Below are positions 9,887 through 19,800 of a stretch of DNA of 38,652 nucleotides, piece by piece. The position numbers were made by a program, and so were the translations under genes. How positions within the stretch are numbered: position 1 is the first letter of the stretch; each line of letters begins with the position of its first letter. Source of the stretch: Verrucomicrobia bacterium Opi.OSU.00C. GTDB taxonomy: Bacteria; Verrucomicrobiota; Verrucomicrobiia; Opitutales; PNEW01. The notes under the pieces are model-generated. The model was not told the DNA's origin. It ran no database searches and was given only the letters and a program-made list of their open reading frames with translations. The stretch spans positions 1 to 38,652 of the forward strand of contig PNEW01000008.1 of the NCBI GenBank assembly GCA_002922725.1. The letters run 5' to 3'.

Positions 9887-10543
9887 ATGACCGAGAAAGA
9901 AATTATTCTCTCACCCTCTATACTAGCTGGAGATCATGCAAATCTTGAGAACAGTGTCCGTATCATAACTGAAACTGGGTTGCGCTGGGTCCATATCGAT
10001 ATCATGGATGGAAATTTTGTTCCTAATCTAACTTTTGGCCCTCAAACTATTATTGATTTACGCAAAAATAGCCAATTGTTTTTTGATACTCACCTCATGC
10101 TTTCTCAACCACAGAATCATGTAGAGGCCTTCGCTAAAGCTGGATCAGATCTTATCAGTATCCATATCGAGCCTGAATATCCGGTGAGAAAAACCCTTAA
10201 ACATATTCGTGATTTAGGGTGCAAAAATGGAATCGTTATTAATCCAGATACTAGTGTTGATTCCTTGACCCCTTATATTGAAGATGTAGATCTCATATTA
10301 GTAATGACTGTTCAACCCGGGTTTGGAGGTCAAGTTTTTCGTGAAGATATGCTTCATAAAATTGAGATTTTAAATTCCTTGCGTAAAAAAAATCATTTAA
10401 AGTTCCGCTTGGAAGTTGATGGGGGTATAAACCTGGATACTGGGCTTAAATGTCGCCAAAAAGGCTGTGATACTCTTGTCGCTGGTTCTGCTTTTTTTAA
10501 TGCTAATAACAAGAAAAGTTTTGCTAAAAATTTAATCCTTTGA
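9887..10543 (+). CDS. rpe: Ribulose-phosphate 3-epimerase
   Basis: Interconverts ribulose-5-phosphate and xylulose-5-phosphate in the pentose phosphate pathway; cytoplasmic metal-dependent TIM barrel. At 218 residues it has normal length with all signature segments: SPSILAGDHANL, VHIDIMDGNFVPNLTFGP, FDTHLML, VMTVQPGFGGQ and LEVDGGINLDT. An intact run of eight A at 10385-10392 is in frame here, a useful control for the frameshifts elsewhere. Its stop overlaps the next gene's TTG start (TTGA). Confidence 0.97.
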   Translation: MTEKEIILSPSILAGDHANLENSVRIITETGLRWVHIDIMDGNFVPNLTFGPQTIIDLRKNSQLFFDTHLMLSQPQNHVEAFAKAGSDLISIHIEPEYPVRKTLKHIRDLGCKNGIVINPDTSVDSLTPYIEDVDLILVMTVQPGFGGQVFREDMLHKIEILNSLRKKNHLKFRLEVDGGINLDTGLKCRQKGCDTLVAGSAFFNANNKKSFAKNLIL

Positions 10544-10941
10544 AAATTAAATTAATCAGTATTATCTTAATTGTCGCAATAGGGACCTTTTATAATGGCC
10601 ATCTATTAATGCTACAAATCTATGGATGGGGTTCAATGCTAAGCGAATATTATTCATCTTCACAATCAATCGAAGTCGCGATTGATAAGACCTTTAGTGG
10701 TGATAATAAGTGTGGAATTTGTGGAGATGTGAACGGATATCTAAATAAAGGATATGAAAATAAAGCGAAGAATTACGTAACTCTTGAATTTAAACCTGTT
10801 ATCCTGAGTTTACCTCAAATATTTAACATTGTATTTCAAAATGTTTATCATGGTTTTATCGATTTAACTAACTCATCATTAAGTAAGCGATTCGATTTAC
10901 CTTTTATCCATCCACCTAAAATTTCTAAAGTTTTAGGCTAA
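10540..10941 (+). CDS. Small exported CxxC protein
   Basis: A 133-residue protein starting at TTG 10540, overlapping the rpe stop (TTGA), which suggests coupled translation. It has an N-terminal hydrophobic signal/anchor, then IYGWGSMLSEYYS, DKTFSGDNKCGICGDVNGYL with a CxxC pair, and a proline-containing end (FIHPPKISKVLG). From memory, verrucomicrobial genomes carry uncharacterised small proteins with this layout (AWxxML, TFdGexPCxxC, proline-rich tail), sometimes near metal-related outer-membrane proteins; this recollection needs a search. The following gene encodes a methionine-rich outer-membrane protein, so a periplasmic metal- or redox-related role is possible but unproven. Confidence 0.65.
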   Translation: MKIKLISIILIVAIGTFYNGHLLMLQIYGWGSMLSEYYSSSQSIEVAIDKTFSGDNKCGICGDVNGYLNKGYENKAKNYVTLEFKPVILSLPQIFNIVFQNVYHGFIDLTNSSLSKRFDLPFIHPPKISKVLG

Positions 10942-10961
10942 ATTTTTTAATATTAGGTAAA

Positions 10962-11000
10962 GAGCCAACAGGCTCCTATCAAGATAGTGTATATCTTGAT
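10962..11000. promoter_or_regulatory. Tandem hairpins upstream of the Met-rich outer-membrane protein gene
   Basis: Two adjacent hairpins: gagcc (10962-10966)/ggctc (10971-10975), and a perfect 9-bp stem atcaagata (10978-10986)/tatcttgat (10992-11000) with a 5-base loop. Only a short T stretch (gtttt) follows about six bases later. They could be a weak terminator of the rpe operon or part of the leader of the gene at 11091. Confidence 0.45.
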
Positions 11001-11090
11001 CGTACTGTTTTATAAATGACAGTCTAAATGAGAAATAATCGCCAATAATTCCTTAATTAAATCAACAAATATTTTAAAGGAACGTTTTAT

Positions 11091-12128
11091 ATGAAATTTT
11101 ATTCATTTTTATTAGTAGCGGTAGTATCTATTTTGATAACTAAAACTTACGCTAGTCATTCATACGATTCTAAGCGTGCAGACTCTCATGGGCCAATCAT
11201 GGTGATGGGTGACCACACACACAAAACTGGTGAAATTATGCTAAGTTATCGTTATATGCAAATGCATATGTCTAATTTAAAATCCGGAAGCGACTCCATT
11301 ACTATGAACGAATTATTCAGTCAGGGGTACTCTATTTTCAGCAACGACATGGATATGCAAATGCATATGATTGGAGCCATGTATGCTCCATCTGAAAATT
11401 TAACCCTAATGGGTATGTTGATGTACACCCAAAAAACCATGAATACAACTATGAAAATGCACCCGATGGGGAACATCGAGGACAGTATGCATATGGCAGA
11501 ATTGATGAAGCATTCGATGGCAGCTGAAGGTTTGGGTGATCTAAGTTTATCTCTCCTATACCACATTGCTGATCTAGGTTATGCACGGATTCATTTGAAT
11601 TTAGGTTTAAGCATTCCTTCTGGTTCTCAAGACAAAGAAAACAACGGTATGTTTTTGGCCTATCCCATGCAACTTGGTTCTGGTACATGGGACATACTTC
11701 CAGGTATAACCTATACCGCCCAAAGAAAGGATCTTTCTTGGGGCGCACAGCTTGGCGCTAAGCTTCGTACTGGGAATGAAGACAACTATTCATTAAGTCA
11801 TTTTGGTCAGATTCAAGCGTGGGTAGCTAAAAGTTGGATACCATCGTTATCTACTTCGCTTAAAATCAACAACGAATTTTGGGGTCCTACCAATGGAGAA
11901 GATTTAAGATTATCTATGGCAAAGATGAAAAACCCATTGGCCGATGGAGCTCTTCAGGGCGGTTTCCGCTCTGAACTGGGGTTAGGGATCAACTACTATC
12001 ATCAAAGTGGAACTTTTGCAGGCCAACGAATTGCATTGGAATTCACTTTCCCAATTCTCGAAGATTTTGATGGTATTCAGATGGCACGTGATTTTTCATT
12101 CATCCTTGGTTGGCAATACGCCTTCTAA
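11091..12128 (+). CDS. Methionine-rich outer-membrane protein, possibly metal-related
   Basis: A 345-residue exported protein with signal peptide (ending near TYASHS) and beta-barrel character: alternating strands, terminal DFSFILGWQYAF ending in phenylalanine. It resembles proteins annotated as transporters of the phenol-degradation MetA-like outer-membrane family. The first 150 residues hold 24 methionines by my count, many in M-x-M or M-H clusters (YMQMHM, MDMQMHM, MKMHPMG), together with histidines (MGDHTHK). Such clusters commonly bind Cu(I) or Ag(I), so a copper-related role is inferred. AAAGGAAC lies 9 bases before ATG. It sits next to a CxxC protein and convergent with the methionine sulfoxide repair pair msrPQ. 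Confidence 0.75.
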   Translation: MKFYSFLLVAVVSILITKTYASHSYDSKRADSHGPIMVMGDHTHKTGEIMLSYRYMQMHMSNLKSGSDSITMNELFSQGYSIFSNDMDMQMHMIGAMYAPSENLTLMGMLMYTQKTMNTTMKMHPMGNIEDSMHMAELMKHSMAAEGLGDLSLSLLYHIADLGYARIHLNLGLSIPSGSQDKENNGMFLAYPMQLGSGTWDILPGITYTAQRKDLSWGAQLGAKLRTGNEDNYSLSHFGQIQAWVAKSWIPSLSTSLKINNEFWGPTNGEDLRLSMAKMKNPLADGALQGGFRSELGLGINYYHQSGTFAGQRIALEFTFPILEDFDGIQMARDFSFILGWQYAF

Positions 12129-12219
12129 CCCTAATTATTGATCTATAATCGAGTTTGTTTAACTATAATCTTATTAGATATATAGTTGAATACAATTATC
12201 TGTAACGTCTGCTTTTATG

Positions 12220-12840
12220 TTAATATTTATTAAAGCTTTTTTTTAATACATATTTACCCACACGCAGGAACTCCAGTATAGCTAATGGAGCAAAAAAATA
12301 AATGGTTTGAACAATTCCATTCTTTTCCTGTAAAGCCTGATGATAGAATATAAGTAATGCTGCTAAATAAGCTAACCTATGAATGCATTTCCAACGTGAA
12401 TATCCAATTTGTTTAACAGCCCAATCGGTACTGGTTGAAGCAAGAATAAAGAGAATAAAAAAAGCAAAAACACCTGACAAAATAAAAGGTGTTTTTAGAT
12501 TCTCCACAATTTGTGAAAATATTCCTTCGTAAATTAAATAGAATATTAAGTGAAATACAATATACACAAATACACTTACCCCGAACATACGTCGATATCG
12601 ACTTATCGAAGCAATAATTTTAAAATTAGGCATGATTACCCGCATTGGGCTCAATGAAAGAACAAATATAAAAAGTAAAGTTGCTGTCTTACCAAAATAC
12701 TCGAGAAGGTATTTAGCAGGATCTGCAAGAAAAATAGGGTTATGTGATAGTATGGGATAAAACATATACAACCCTGGAAGAGCTAACATAGTATAAATAA
12801 ATAATTTGAAACGAAATATATTTACCAACTGCCCTTTCAT
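12220..12840 (-). CDS. msrQ: MsrQ, heme membrane subunit of MsrPQ
   Basis: Membrane b-type heme protein that passes electrons to MsrP for repair of oxidised periplasmic methionines. The 206 residues form about six transmembrane helices with the ferric-reductase-like histidines (FVYIVFHLIFYLIY, then WKCIHRLAYLAALLIFYHQ) and the RRMFG loop typical of YedZ/MsrQ. It is downstream of msrP in the same direction (45 bases), the usual operon order. An intact run of eight T (12237-12244) lies near its 3' end. Confidence 0.93.
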   Translation of the reverse strand: MKGQLVNIFRFKLFIYTMLALPGLYMFYPILSHNPIFLADPAKYLLEYFGKTATLLFIFVLSLSPMRVIMPNFKIIASISRYRRMFGVSVFVYIVFHLIFYLIYEGIFSQIVENLKTPFILSGVFAFFILFILASTSTDWAVKQIGYSRWKCIHRLAYLAALLIFYHQALQEKNGIVQTIYFFAPLAILEFLRVGKYVLKKSFNKY

Positions 12841-12885
12841 ATTTAAGCGGAACGCGGGTATGGCGTTAATTAATATGAGAAATTG

Positions 12886-13848
12886 CTAATAGAATTTTCT
12901 AAGATCGACCCCATAATAAAGGTGGCCGACTTCTTTTTCGTAACCATTAAACATGAGTGTCTCTTTTCGAGACTCAAAAAATCCGCCTCCAATAATTCGC
13001 TCCGTAGCTTGAGACCATCGTGGATGACTAACATTAGGATTAACATTGGCAAAAAACCCGTATTCCCGAGGCTGTAATGCCTGCCAGGTATTAATCGGTG
13101 CTTTACTCACAAAGTCTATTTTTACTATCGACTTTATACTTTTAAATCCATATTTCCATGGGACAACTAACCGGATAGGAGCTCCATTCTGATTAGGCAT
13201 AGCTCTTCCATATAAACCAGTCCCCATAAAAGTTAGTTCATTGGCCGCTTCACTCAGTGTAAGCCCTTCAACATAAGGCCAATGGATATTTCTCCTGCGC
13301 TGTCTAGGCGCTTGCCCAGGATCGATGAAAGATGTAAATTTCACAAATTTAGCATCAGCCGTAGGATCCACTAGCTTAATCAGCTTGCTTAAAGGAAATC
13401 CATTCCAAGGTATGACCATGGACCATGCTTCGACGCAACGCATACGGTACACACGCTGCTCGATACCACCAATTTTTTTAATCAGGTCGTTGACATCCAT
13501 TTTTATCGGATTCCGTACTAACCCCCTCACTTCAATCATCCATGGTTCAGAATTCCAACCTTTATTAGCCAGTTTTTTCGGTCCCTCTTTGTCAGTTGAA
13601 AACTCAAAAAAGTTATTGTAACTGGTAATCAAATTATAGGGTGTAAGATCAAGTTCTTTGAGGACATATAGAGGATTAAGTTCTGTAGAAAACCCTATGT
13701 TTGCCCCATTTAGATAGCTTGGAGAAAAAACGATCCCGCCTAGCCCATAACCTAGTGACTTCAAAAAAGTTCGGCGACTTCGATAAACCGATTCAGAAGT
13801 TACCATCGATTCTGGTAACTCCCAGTTGTTTTTAATGTTGATTAACAC
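12886..13848 (-). CDS. msrP: MsrP, periplasmic methionine sulfoxide reductase (molybdopterin)
   Basis: Molybdopterin enzyme that reduces methionine sulfoxide in periplasmic proteins using electrons from MsrQ. The 320 residues include a Tat signal (YRSRRTFLKSLG), the molybdenum-ligand cysteine in YRMRCVEAWSMVIPWNG (Cys138), and the PRQRRRNIHWPYVEGL and LVVPWKYGFKSIKSI segments of the YedY/MsrP family. GTG 13848 is preferred to ATG 13806 because the residues before the twin arginine (WELPESMVTSESVY) resemble the conserved pre-Tat segment of relatives. With msrQ it forms a two-gene unit, convergent with the methionine-rich outer-membrane protein, a plausible client. Confidence 0.95.
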   Translation of the reverse strand: MLINIKNNWELPESMVTSESVYRSRRTFLKSLGYGLGGIVFSPSYLNGANIGFSTELNPLYVLKELDLTPYNLITSYNNFFEFSTDKEGPKKLANKGWNSEPWMIEVRGLVRNPIKMDVNDLIKKIGGIEQRVYRMRCVEAWSMVIPWNGFPLSKLIKLVDPTADAKFVKFTSFIDPGQAPRQRRRNIHWPYVEGLTLSEAANELTFMGTGLYGRAMPNQNGAPIRLVVPWKYGFKSIKSIVKIDFVSKAPINTWQALQPREYGFFANVNPNVSHPRWSQATERIIGGGFFESRKETLMFNGYEKEVGHLYYGVDLRKFY

Positions 13849-14438
13849 GAGATTTAGGTAGTTTAAAATTGTACGTTTAATGAAAATGATTGGGACAAAT
13901 AGATGCCATACTTTTATACTATAATCTTAAAAGAACTAGAATTATGATTCAAATATATCTTCGGGATATAGTTCTATTTATATTTTTAGTCTGAGTTCAA
14001 CTTCTATATATAGTTTCAGTAAATATTTTTATTACCAGTTTAATAGTAAAAACCAGACTCATGTTTTGTTTATTTTAAGCCAATCAATCTTTTTTTATCT
14101 AATACCCTCGCTCCGTTTATCAACACGTAATATAGTTTAGTTAAATCAGCCTTGCTTTGAAAATGTATAACGGTAAAATTGAAAATCTACGTCATTATTG
14201 GTGTTGGCTTTTCATTCATGGTGTAATTGACAATCGCATCGTTTTCATATTCTCAATTTATGACTACTGGATTGGTTCCATAGAGCTATTATACAAATCA
14301 GATATCGATACCCTTGCCTAGCTCTCATTAATGATTATCTTATTTCATGTATTATCAGTATTGTAGCTTTATTTATATTATCTTTTTCGTAACTCCCAAT
14401 ATTTTTTTGATGTTATATTCAGTAGGGAAAATTGACTT
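13849..14438. other. Intergenic region between msrP and ribokinase
   Basis: About 590 bases of very AT-rich DNA between divergent genes. I see no coding frame with recognisable content, no RNA gene and no strong hairpin. It must contain the msrP and ribokinase promoters, but no box pair is convincing. Confidence 0.5.
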
Positions 14439-15383
14439 ATGAGTATAAAAATTGTCGTTGTTGGTAGTTATAACCAGGATTTATCATGGATATGTGATGA
14501 GTTTCCAAAAACGGAAGAAACAATTTTTGGTAAATTTAAGATGAGAACTGGCGGAAAAGGATCAAATCAAGCTGTTGCCGTTGCTCGCACAGGGATAAAG
14601 ACTGCATTTGTTGGCTCGATTGGGAACGATTCATTTGGTAAAGAGGTGAAACAATTCTACGTGGATGAAGGAATTGAGTTTTTCCTTACAGAACAAGAAG
14701 ACACCCCAACTGGAACAGCAGGTATCGTCGTCAATAGCATTGGACAAAATAAAATCATTGTTTCGCCAGGTGCGAATGATAAATTGTCACCGCTCGATAT
14801 ACCCGAGAATCTTGTTCGAGAAGCACAGGTTGTTATCTGTCAGTTCGAATCCCAATTGAATACTACAGCTTACGTTCTTAAAACTGCACGTGATGCCAAG
14901 GTAACAACTATCCTCAATCCTGCACCCATGCGGTTAGATTTTAAACCAGGATTAATCGACAATATTGATATATTAATTCCCAATGAAATTGAGTTCACCC
15001 AACTCATAAAACATTTCTGTCCAAAATTATATATGGACTTTACAGAGAATACTATCCATCAGTTATCCGAAGAAAAACTTCATCAGTTATGCCGTAATAT
15101 TGGAATTGATACAATCATAGTTACATTGGGTCATCATGGTTGTTTTGTATCAACAAATGATAATTTTAAACTACTTCCCGCAAATAATCATAACAAAGTA
15201 ATTGATACTACAGGTGCTGGTGACGCTTTTGTTGGTGCTTTTGCTTCAGGATATGTTCAGTTTAATAAAGATATTTTAAAATCTGCTAAGTTTGGTAACC
15301 TCGTTGCTGGTTTGTCTGTCACAAAATTAGGTGCGGCGTCATCAATGCCTTATAGGGATGAAATTAACTCCCTTTTCTATTAA
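14439..15383 (+). CDS. rbsK: Ribokinase (PfkB family)
   Basis: ATP-dependent sugar kinase of the PfkB family, most likely ribokinase (ribose to ribose-5-phosphate). The 314 residues show the N-terminal VVGSYNQDLSW strand, the PfkB signature region TGGKGSNQAVAVARTG, the PNEIEFTQL motif, and the catalytic-base/anion-hole motif DTTGAGDAFVGAFASGY. Substrate is inferred from overall similarity; related pentose or nucleoside kinases cannot be excluded. The exported PhoX-family phosphatase starts 26 bases downstream, suggesting a shared transcript. Confidence 0.88.
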   Translation: MSIKIVVVGSYNQDLSWICDEFPKTEETIFGKFKMRTGGKGSNQAVAVARTGIKTAFVGSIGNDSFGKEVKQFYVDEGIEFFLTEQEDTPTGTAGIVVNSIGQNKIIVSPGANDKLSPLDIPENLVREAQVVICQFESQLNTTAYVLKTARDAKVTTILNPAPMRLDFKPGLIDNIDILIPNEIEFTQLIKHFCPKLYMDFTENTIHQLSEEKLHQLCRNIGIDTIIVTLGHHGCFVSTNDNFKLLPANNHNKVIDTTGAGDAFVGAFASGYVQFNKDILKSAKFGNLVAGLSVTKLGAASSMPYRDEINSLFY

Positions 15384-15409
15384 AATATATATAATTATAA
15401 TGTAAAATT

Positions 15410-16819
15410 ATGTCACTTCAGTTTAATATTTCTCGCCGTAATTTTTTAAAAAATTCTGCTTATGTTACTGTTGGGTTTTTCGGTCTTCGAAACTTTGCTA
15501 CACCTACGTTAAAGGCGCAATCCTACCTGAACGAAGTTTCGGGTTACGGACCACTCTCACCTGACCCACAATTGATCCTCGATCTGCCTCATGGTTTTCA
15601 GTATAAAGTTTTATCACGTACTGGCGATTTTATGAATGATGGATTAAGGACTCCAGGTGCTCCCGATGGAATGGCCGCATTTCCCGGACCGGGTGATCAA
15701 ACAATCCTAATACGTAACCACGAACTTTTACTTGATAAGACTTTTCAAGGTCCATTTGGCCTGGAAAACGAGCTTTTCAAGAATATTGATGAAAGTAAAG
15801 TTTATGATGCGGGGATCGGAGGTATGCCTGTCCTTGGTGGGACAACTACAGTTCTATATAACCACAAAAAACAAAAAGTTCTTAAACAATTCCTCAGCCT
15901 AGCTGGAACGGCGCGTAATTGTGCAGGAGGTCTTACCCCTTGGGGCACTTGGATAAGCTGCGAAGAGACAACAGCTAGAAAAGGGAATTTCTTAACTAAA
16001 GATCACGGATTTAATTTTGAAGTTTTAGCAACCACTAAAAATTATCTTGCTGACCCAAATCCACTTGTGGAAATGGGTAGGTTTAATCATGAAGCGGTTG
16101 CAGTTGATCCAAATAGCGGAGTTGTTTTTCAAACCGAAGATGAGGTAGATGGGCTAATATACCGTTTTATTCCTAATGAATACGGGAAATTGATAAATGG
16201 GGGACGCTTACAGGCATTATCCATAAAAGATAATAGATCACTTGATACTCGGAATTGGGCAAAACTCAATAGTTCGAATATTCCTATTGGATCTAAGATG
16301 GCTGTAGAATGGATTAATTTAGAGGATATACTCTCTCCGAATAATGACCTTCGTTATCAAGGATTTGAAAAAGGGGCCGCACGGTTTGCACGTACTGAAG
16401 GCATGTGGTGTGGGAAAGGTGAGATCTATTTCGCCTCTACTAACGGTGGTAATAATTTATGTGGTCAAATATGGCGTTACACTCCTAGTCCCTATGAAGG
16501 AACTCAAAAAGAAGCTAAACACCCAGGTTACCTTGAGCTTTATATAGAACCTAATGATAACCGTTTACTGGAGAACTGTGATAATCTTACTGTTGCTCCG
16601 TGGGGTGATCTTATTGTTTGTGAAGATGGGCCTAAAGATCAATACCTAAGAGGTATCACCCCTGAAGGAAAAATTTATACACTCGCCCATAACAATTATT
16701 CTCATGATTCAGAACTGTGTGGTGTTTGTTTTGCCCCTAAACATCCCACACTTTTTGTGAATATTCAAAGACCAGGTATTACCTTGGCTATTACTGGTCC
16801 CTGGAAAACACAGATATAA
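15410..16819 (+). CDS. PhoX-family Tat-exported phosphatase
   Basis: Probable secreted phosphatase of the PhoX (formerly DUF839) family, Ca/Fe-dependent phosphomonoesterases that release phosphate outside the cytoplasm. A Tat signal is present (FNISRRNFLKNSAY). Family segments include CAGGLTPWGTWISCEETT, RFNHEAVAVDP, FQTEDEVDGLIYRF, EGMWCGKGEIYFASTNGG and APWGDLIVCEDG. At 469 residues it is shorter than the best-studied Pseudomonas PhoX, so it may be a divergent subgroup. Directly downstream of the ribokinase; together they could recover phosphate and ribose from extracellular phospho-sugars or nucleotides (inference). Confidence 0.85.
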   Translation: MSLQFNISRRNFLKNSAYVTVGFFGLRNFATPTLKAQSYLNEVSGYGPLSPDPQLILDLPHGFQYKVLSRTGDFMNDGLRTPGAPDGMAAFPGPGDQTILIRNHELLLDKTFQGPFGLENELFKNIDESKVYDAGIGGMPVLGGTTTVLYNHKKQKVLKQFLSLAGTARNCAGGLTPWGTWISCEETTARKGNFLTKDHGFNFEVLATTKNYLADPNPLVEMGRFNHEAVAVDPNSGVVFQTEDEVDGLIYRFIPNEYGKLINGGRLQALSIKDNRSLDTRNWAKLNSSNIPIGSKMAVEWINLEDILSPNNDLRYQGFEKGAARFARTEGMWCGKGEIYFASTNGGNNLCGQIWRYTPSPYEGTQKEAKHPGYLELYIEPNDNRLLENCDNLTVAPWGDLIVCEDGPKDQYLRGITPEGKIYTLAHNNYSHDSELCGVCFAPKHPTLFVNIQRPGITLAITGPWKTQI

Positions 16820-16885
16820 TTTCCCTATTTTTTATATTGATGTTCCTAGATTGAATAAAATTAAAATTACTGGATTGAAAAGAAA

Positions 16886-19800
16886 CTAAATTGAAGGTGC
16901 TGCTTCAACTTCCAATGCCTCAGTCCGTTGTGTCTCCCTATTGAAATGCATGGAGAAAACATTAGAAACACCCTTCTCTTGCATCGTGATACCATAAATA
17001 GTGTTGGCACTGGAAATCGTTCTTTTATTATGGGTAATAATAAGAAATTGTGAATATTTGGTAAACTGTTTCAACATCTTAACAAAGCGTCCTACATTGG
17101 CGTCGTCCAAAGGCGCATCGAGCTCATCTAACATGCAAAATGGACTCGGTTTAACCATATAAATAGCAAAAAGTAAGGCAACAGCCGTCAATGTTTTCTG
17201 CCCACCACTGAGTAACTCTAAGTTTTTCATTCGAGTACCGGGAGGTCGTGCAACAATATCGATACCTGATTCCAAAACATCTTCAGCATCAATTAGCTTA
17301 AGGTTGGAATGTCCTCCGCCAAAAAGAGTGGAAAAAGTATATTCAAAATTTTTCCTCACCTGATCAAATGTTTGCTGAAATAGTTCTTGGGATGTCTGAT
17401 TGATATCGTCAATTGCTGCTAGTAATTGATCTTTAGAATTCCATAAATCATCGCTTTGAGTTTTTAGGAATTCATATCGTTCTTTTAATTCAGCGTACTC
17501 TTCAATCGCCACTAAATTGACTGGGCCCATAGCGTGAATACGGCCACGCAATTTATTAATTTCATCCTGTATCACATCCCAGTTAGTGCGATTAAGAGCC
17601 TCCAGGTCTTCGGTTGTCGGTTCCTTACATTTTTGATAAGATGTGTCTTCTTCAAATTTACCTTCGTCAAAATCAATCTTCATATTTTCAGACAAATCAT
17701 CACCGGCTTCCCAAAGTTGATTTTTCCAATTTATGGTTTTAAGATCTAGATCATAATCACGGCGAACTTCTTCTAAAAGGTAATTTAATTCGGAATGTTT
17801 TTTAGCTAACAGTACCTTCAAATTATTATTATTAATCTCTTTTTTGTGTAGATTATTTCGATCCAGTGCGACGCTTTCTTCGGTAACCTTAATTTCATTT
17901 TCAGCTCCAACCAAAGCTTTATGATCACGATCCAGTGATTTTATCAAAATTTTTAAAGTTTTTTCTAATTCCTCTGATTTTATTCTCGCCTCCTGAGATT
18001 CATTTAAAAAAGCCGTAATATGCTCATTATGAGTATCTATTTCCTGCTCTCTTTTAAGTTGAAGTTGATTAAGATCATGGACCTGATTATCAATCTCACT
18101 TAGACCATGATCCAGTAATTGAAGACGCTGGCGTTTTTCTGCAAGATCAAGTCGAATTTCTGAAATATTTTTAAATTCAATTTCTTTATTAAATCTCGCT
18201 TTTTGAACTTCGTTCTCCGCAGTTGTAATATTTTCGCGTAGTTTATTAATTTCACTCTCCGCATCGGAAAGTTGGTCTTGCGCAAGTTTCAACTTAGTTA
18301 ATGATTTTTCCCTTTCATTCTCTAAAGTATGAACATCCGTATTAAGTTGTGCTGTACGCACCTCGTTCTGGCTTATGCTTTCTTCTGTTCCTTTTTTTTG
18401 TGCTTTGAGGGTTGATATTTCCTGCGCGACCTCCATCAATAGCTGACGTTTTTCCTCAATAGTTTTTTCATTTTCATCAAGGGTACGCTGAAGCGTTATT
18501 ACCCTATTCTCCATAATAGCATAGTTTTCCTTGATCTTCGATTGACCAAGATTGAGTTTTTTAATTTCGGCCTCCCGAAGTAAATAAGAATCAGATTGGC
18601 CACCGCCATGTCCACCATAGATCAGACCTCTCCGATCAACGAGTTCACCTTTAGCCGTCGCGACAAGAAGGAAATTAAATTCAGGATGTTCTTCCCAGTA
18701 AGCCAAAAATTTCTCAAGGCTGCCGCAAAAATAACACCCTGAAAGTAGATTATCTAACATTAAACTTATATTATCCTCTCTGATATCTATCTTATCAATT
18801 GCAGGCTCCAACCAATCAGGAACATCATTATTTACAGCTTTTTTAACAGGAGGAACATCAAATTGTAAGCACGCACGACCAAGTTTTTTATTTTCAAGTA
18901 CGCCAGCTATGGAAACTATGCGAGAAGTATCCTTTAGTGTAATAGAGTCTATTGCTGGTCCAAGAAGAGCATCTAACGCAAGTGTATAGGTCGAATCAAC
19001 TTTAATACTCTTTGTCAAAACTCTATAGGCATCATGATCGATGAGATTATTAAGCTGACCTTGCATAATGGCTTTTGCCCCTTCACTAAATCCTTCAAAT
19101 TTTTCCTGTAACCCCTGAAGCACATTTAGTTCAGCACTTTTTTGTGCTAATTTTCGATCTGCATTTTGGATATCACTTTGCATATGTCTAAATTCATCGA
19201 GATTGTACAAACGCAATTTTCCAAGTTCATCTATCTCTTCCTCCAACTTCCCTTTTCTCGTAAGGCGTTGTTGAAGTATTGAAGATATTTTATTTAAGTT
19301 AGATTCGAGAAGTGAACTATTGCTTTTAAGCTTAAATAATTCTTCACTTAAGTTAGAATGATTTACCTGATAAGACTTCAAATCTACTTCCAAAGTGGTA
19401 GAATTAGACCTAAATCTAGTTATACTACTTTCTGTCATTAATAGTAGGCGTTTCTTCTCTTCCAATGCATCTTCAGCCTCATTAAGGATATTCTGGATAT
19501 CTGAAAAAGTATTACTTCTTTCCTCATAAGTTTTATCCGAGCTCCCCACCAAATCAAGTTGTTCTTGTTTATGTAGAGAATCATCCGCAGCTCGATTAGA
19601 TAGAACTTTTATTTGTCCGCTTATATCAGATAATTCTTTTTCTATCTCTAAGATCCGTCCTTTTAAATCCTCTGATCGAAGTGCAGAGAATTCCGATTTA
19701 TTATCCGCTTGTTCTTTTTCAGAACGGAGATCAAATACAGATTGCTGAGAACCTTGCAGATTTTCATATAATTCTGCCCTTTTCTGTCGTCGGGTTAAAA

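Noticed and set aside
13878..13896. AT-rich aatgaaaatgattg, loosely Fur-box-like, upstream of msrP
   Set aside because: Symmetry is poor and the base composition makes such matches common.
14841..14856. cagttcgaatccc, resembling a tRNA T-loop
   Set aside because: Inside the ribokinase reading frame, with no acceptor or anticodon stems around it.
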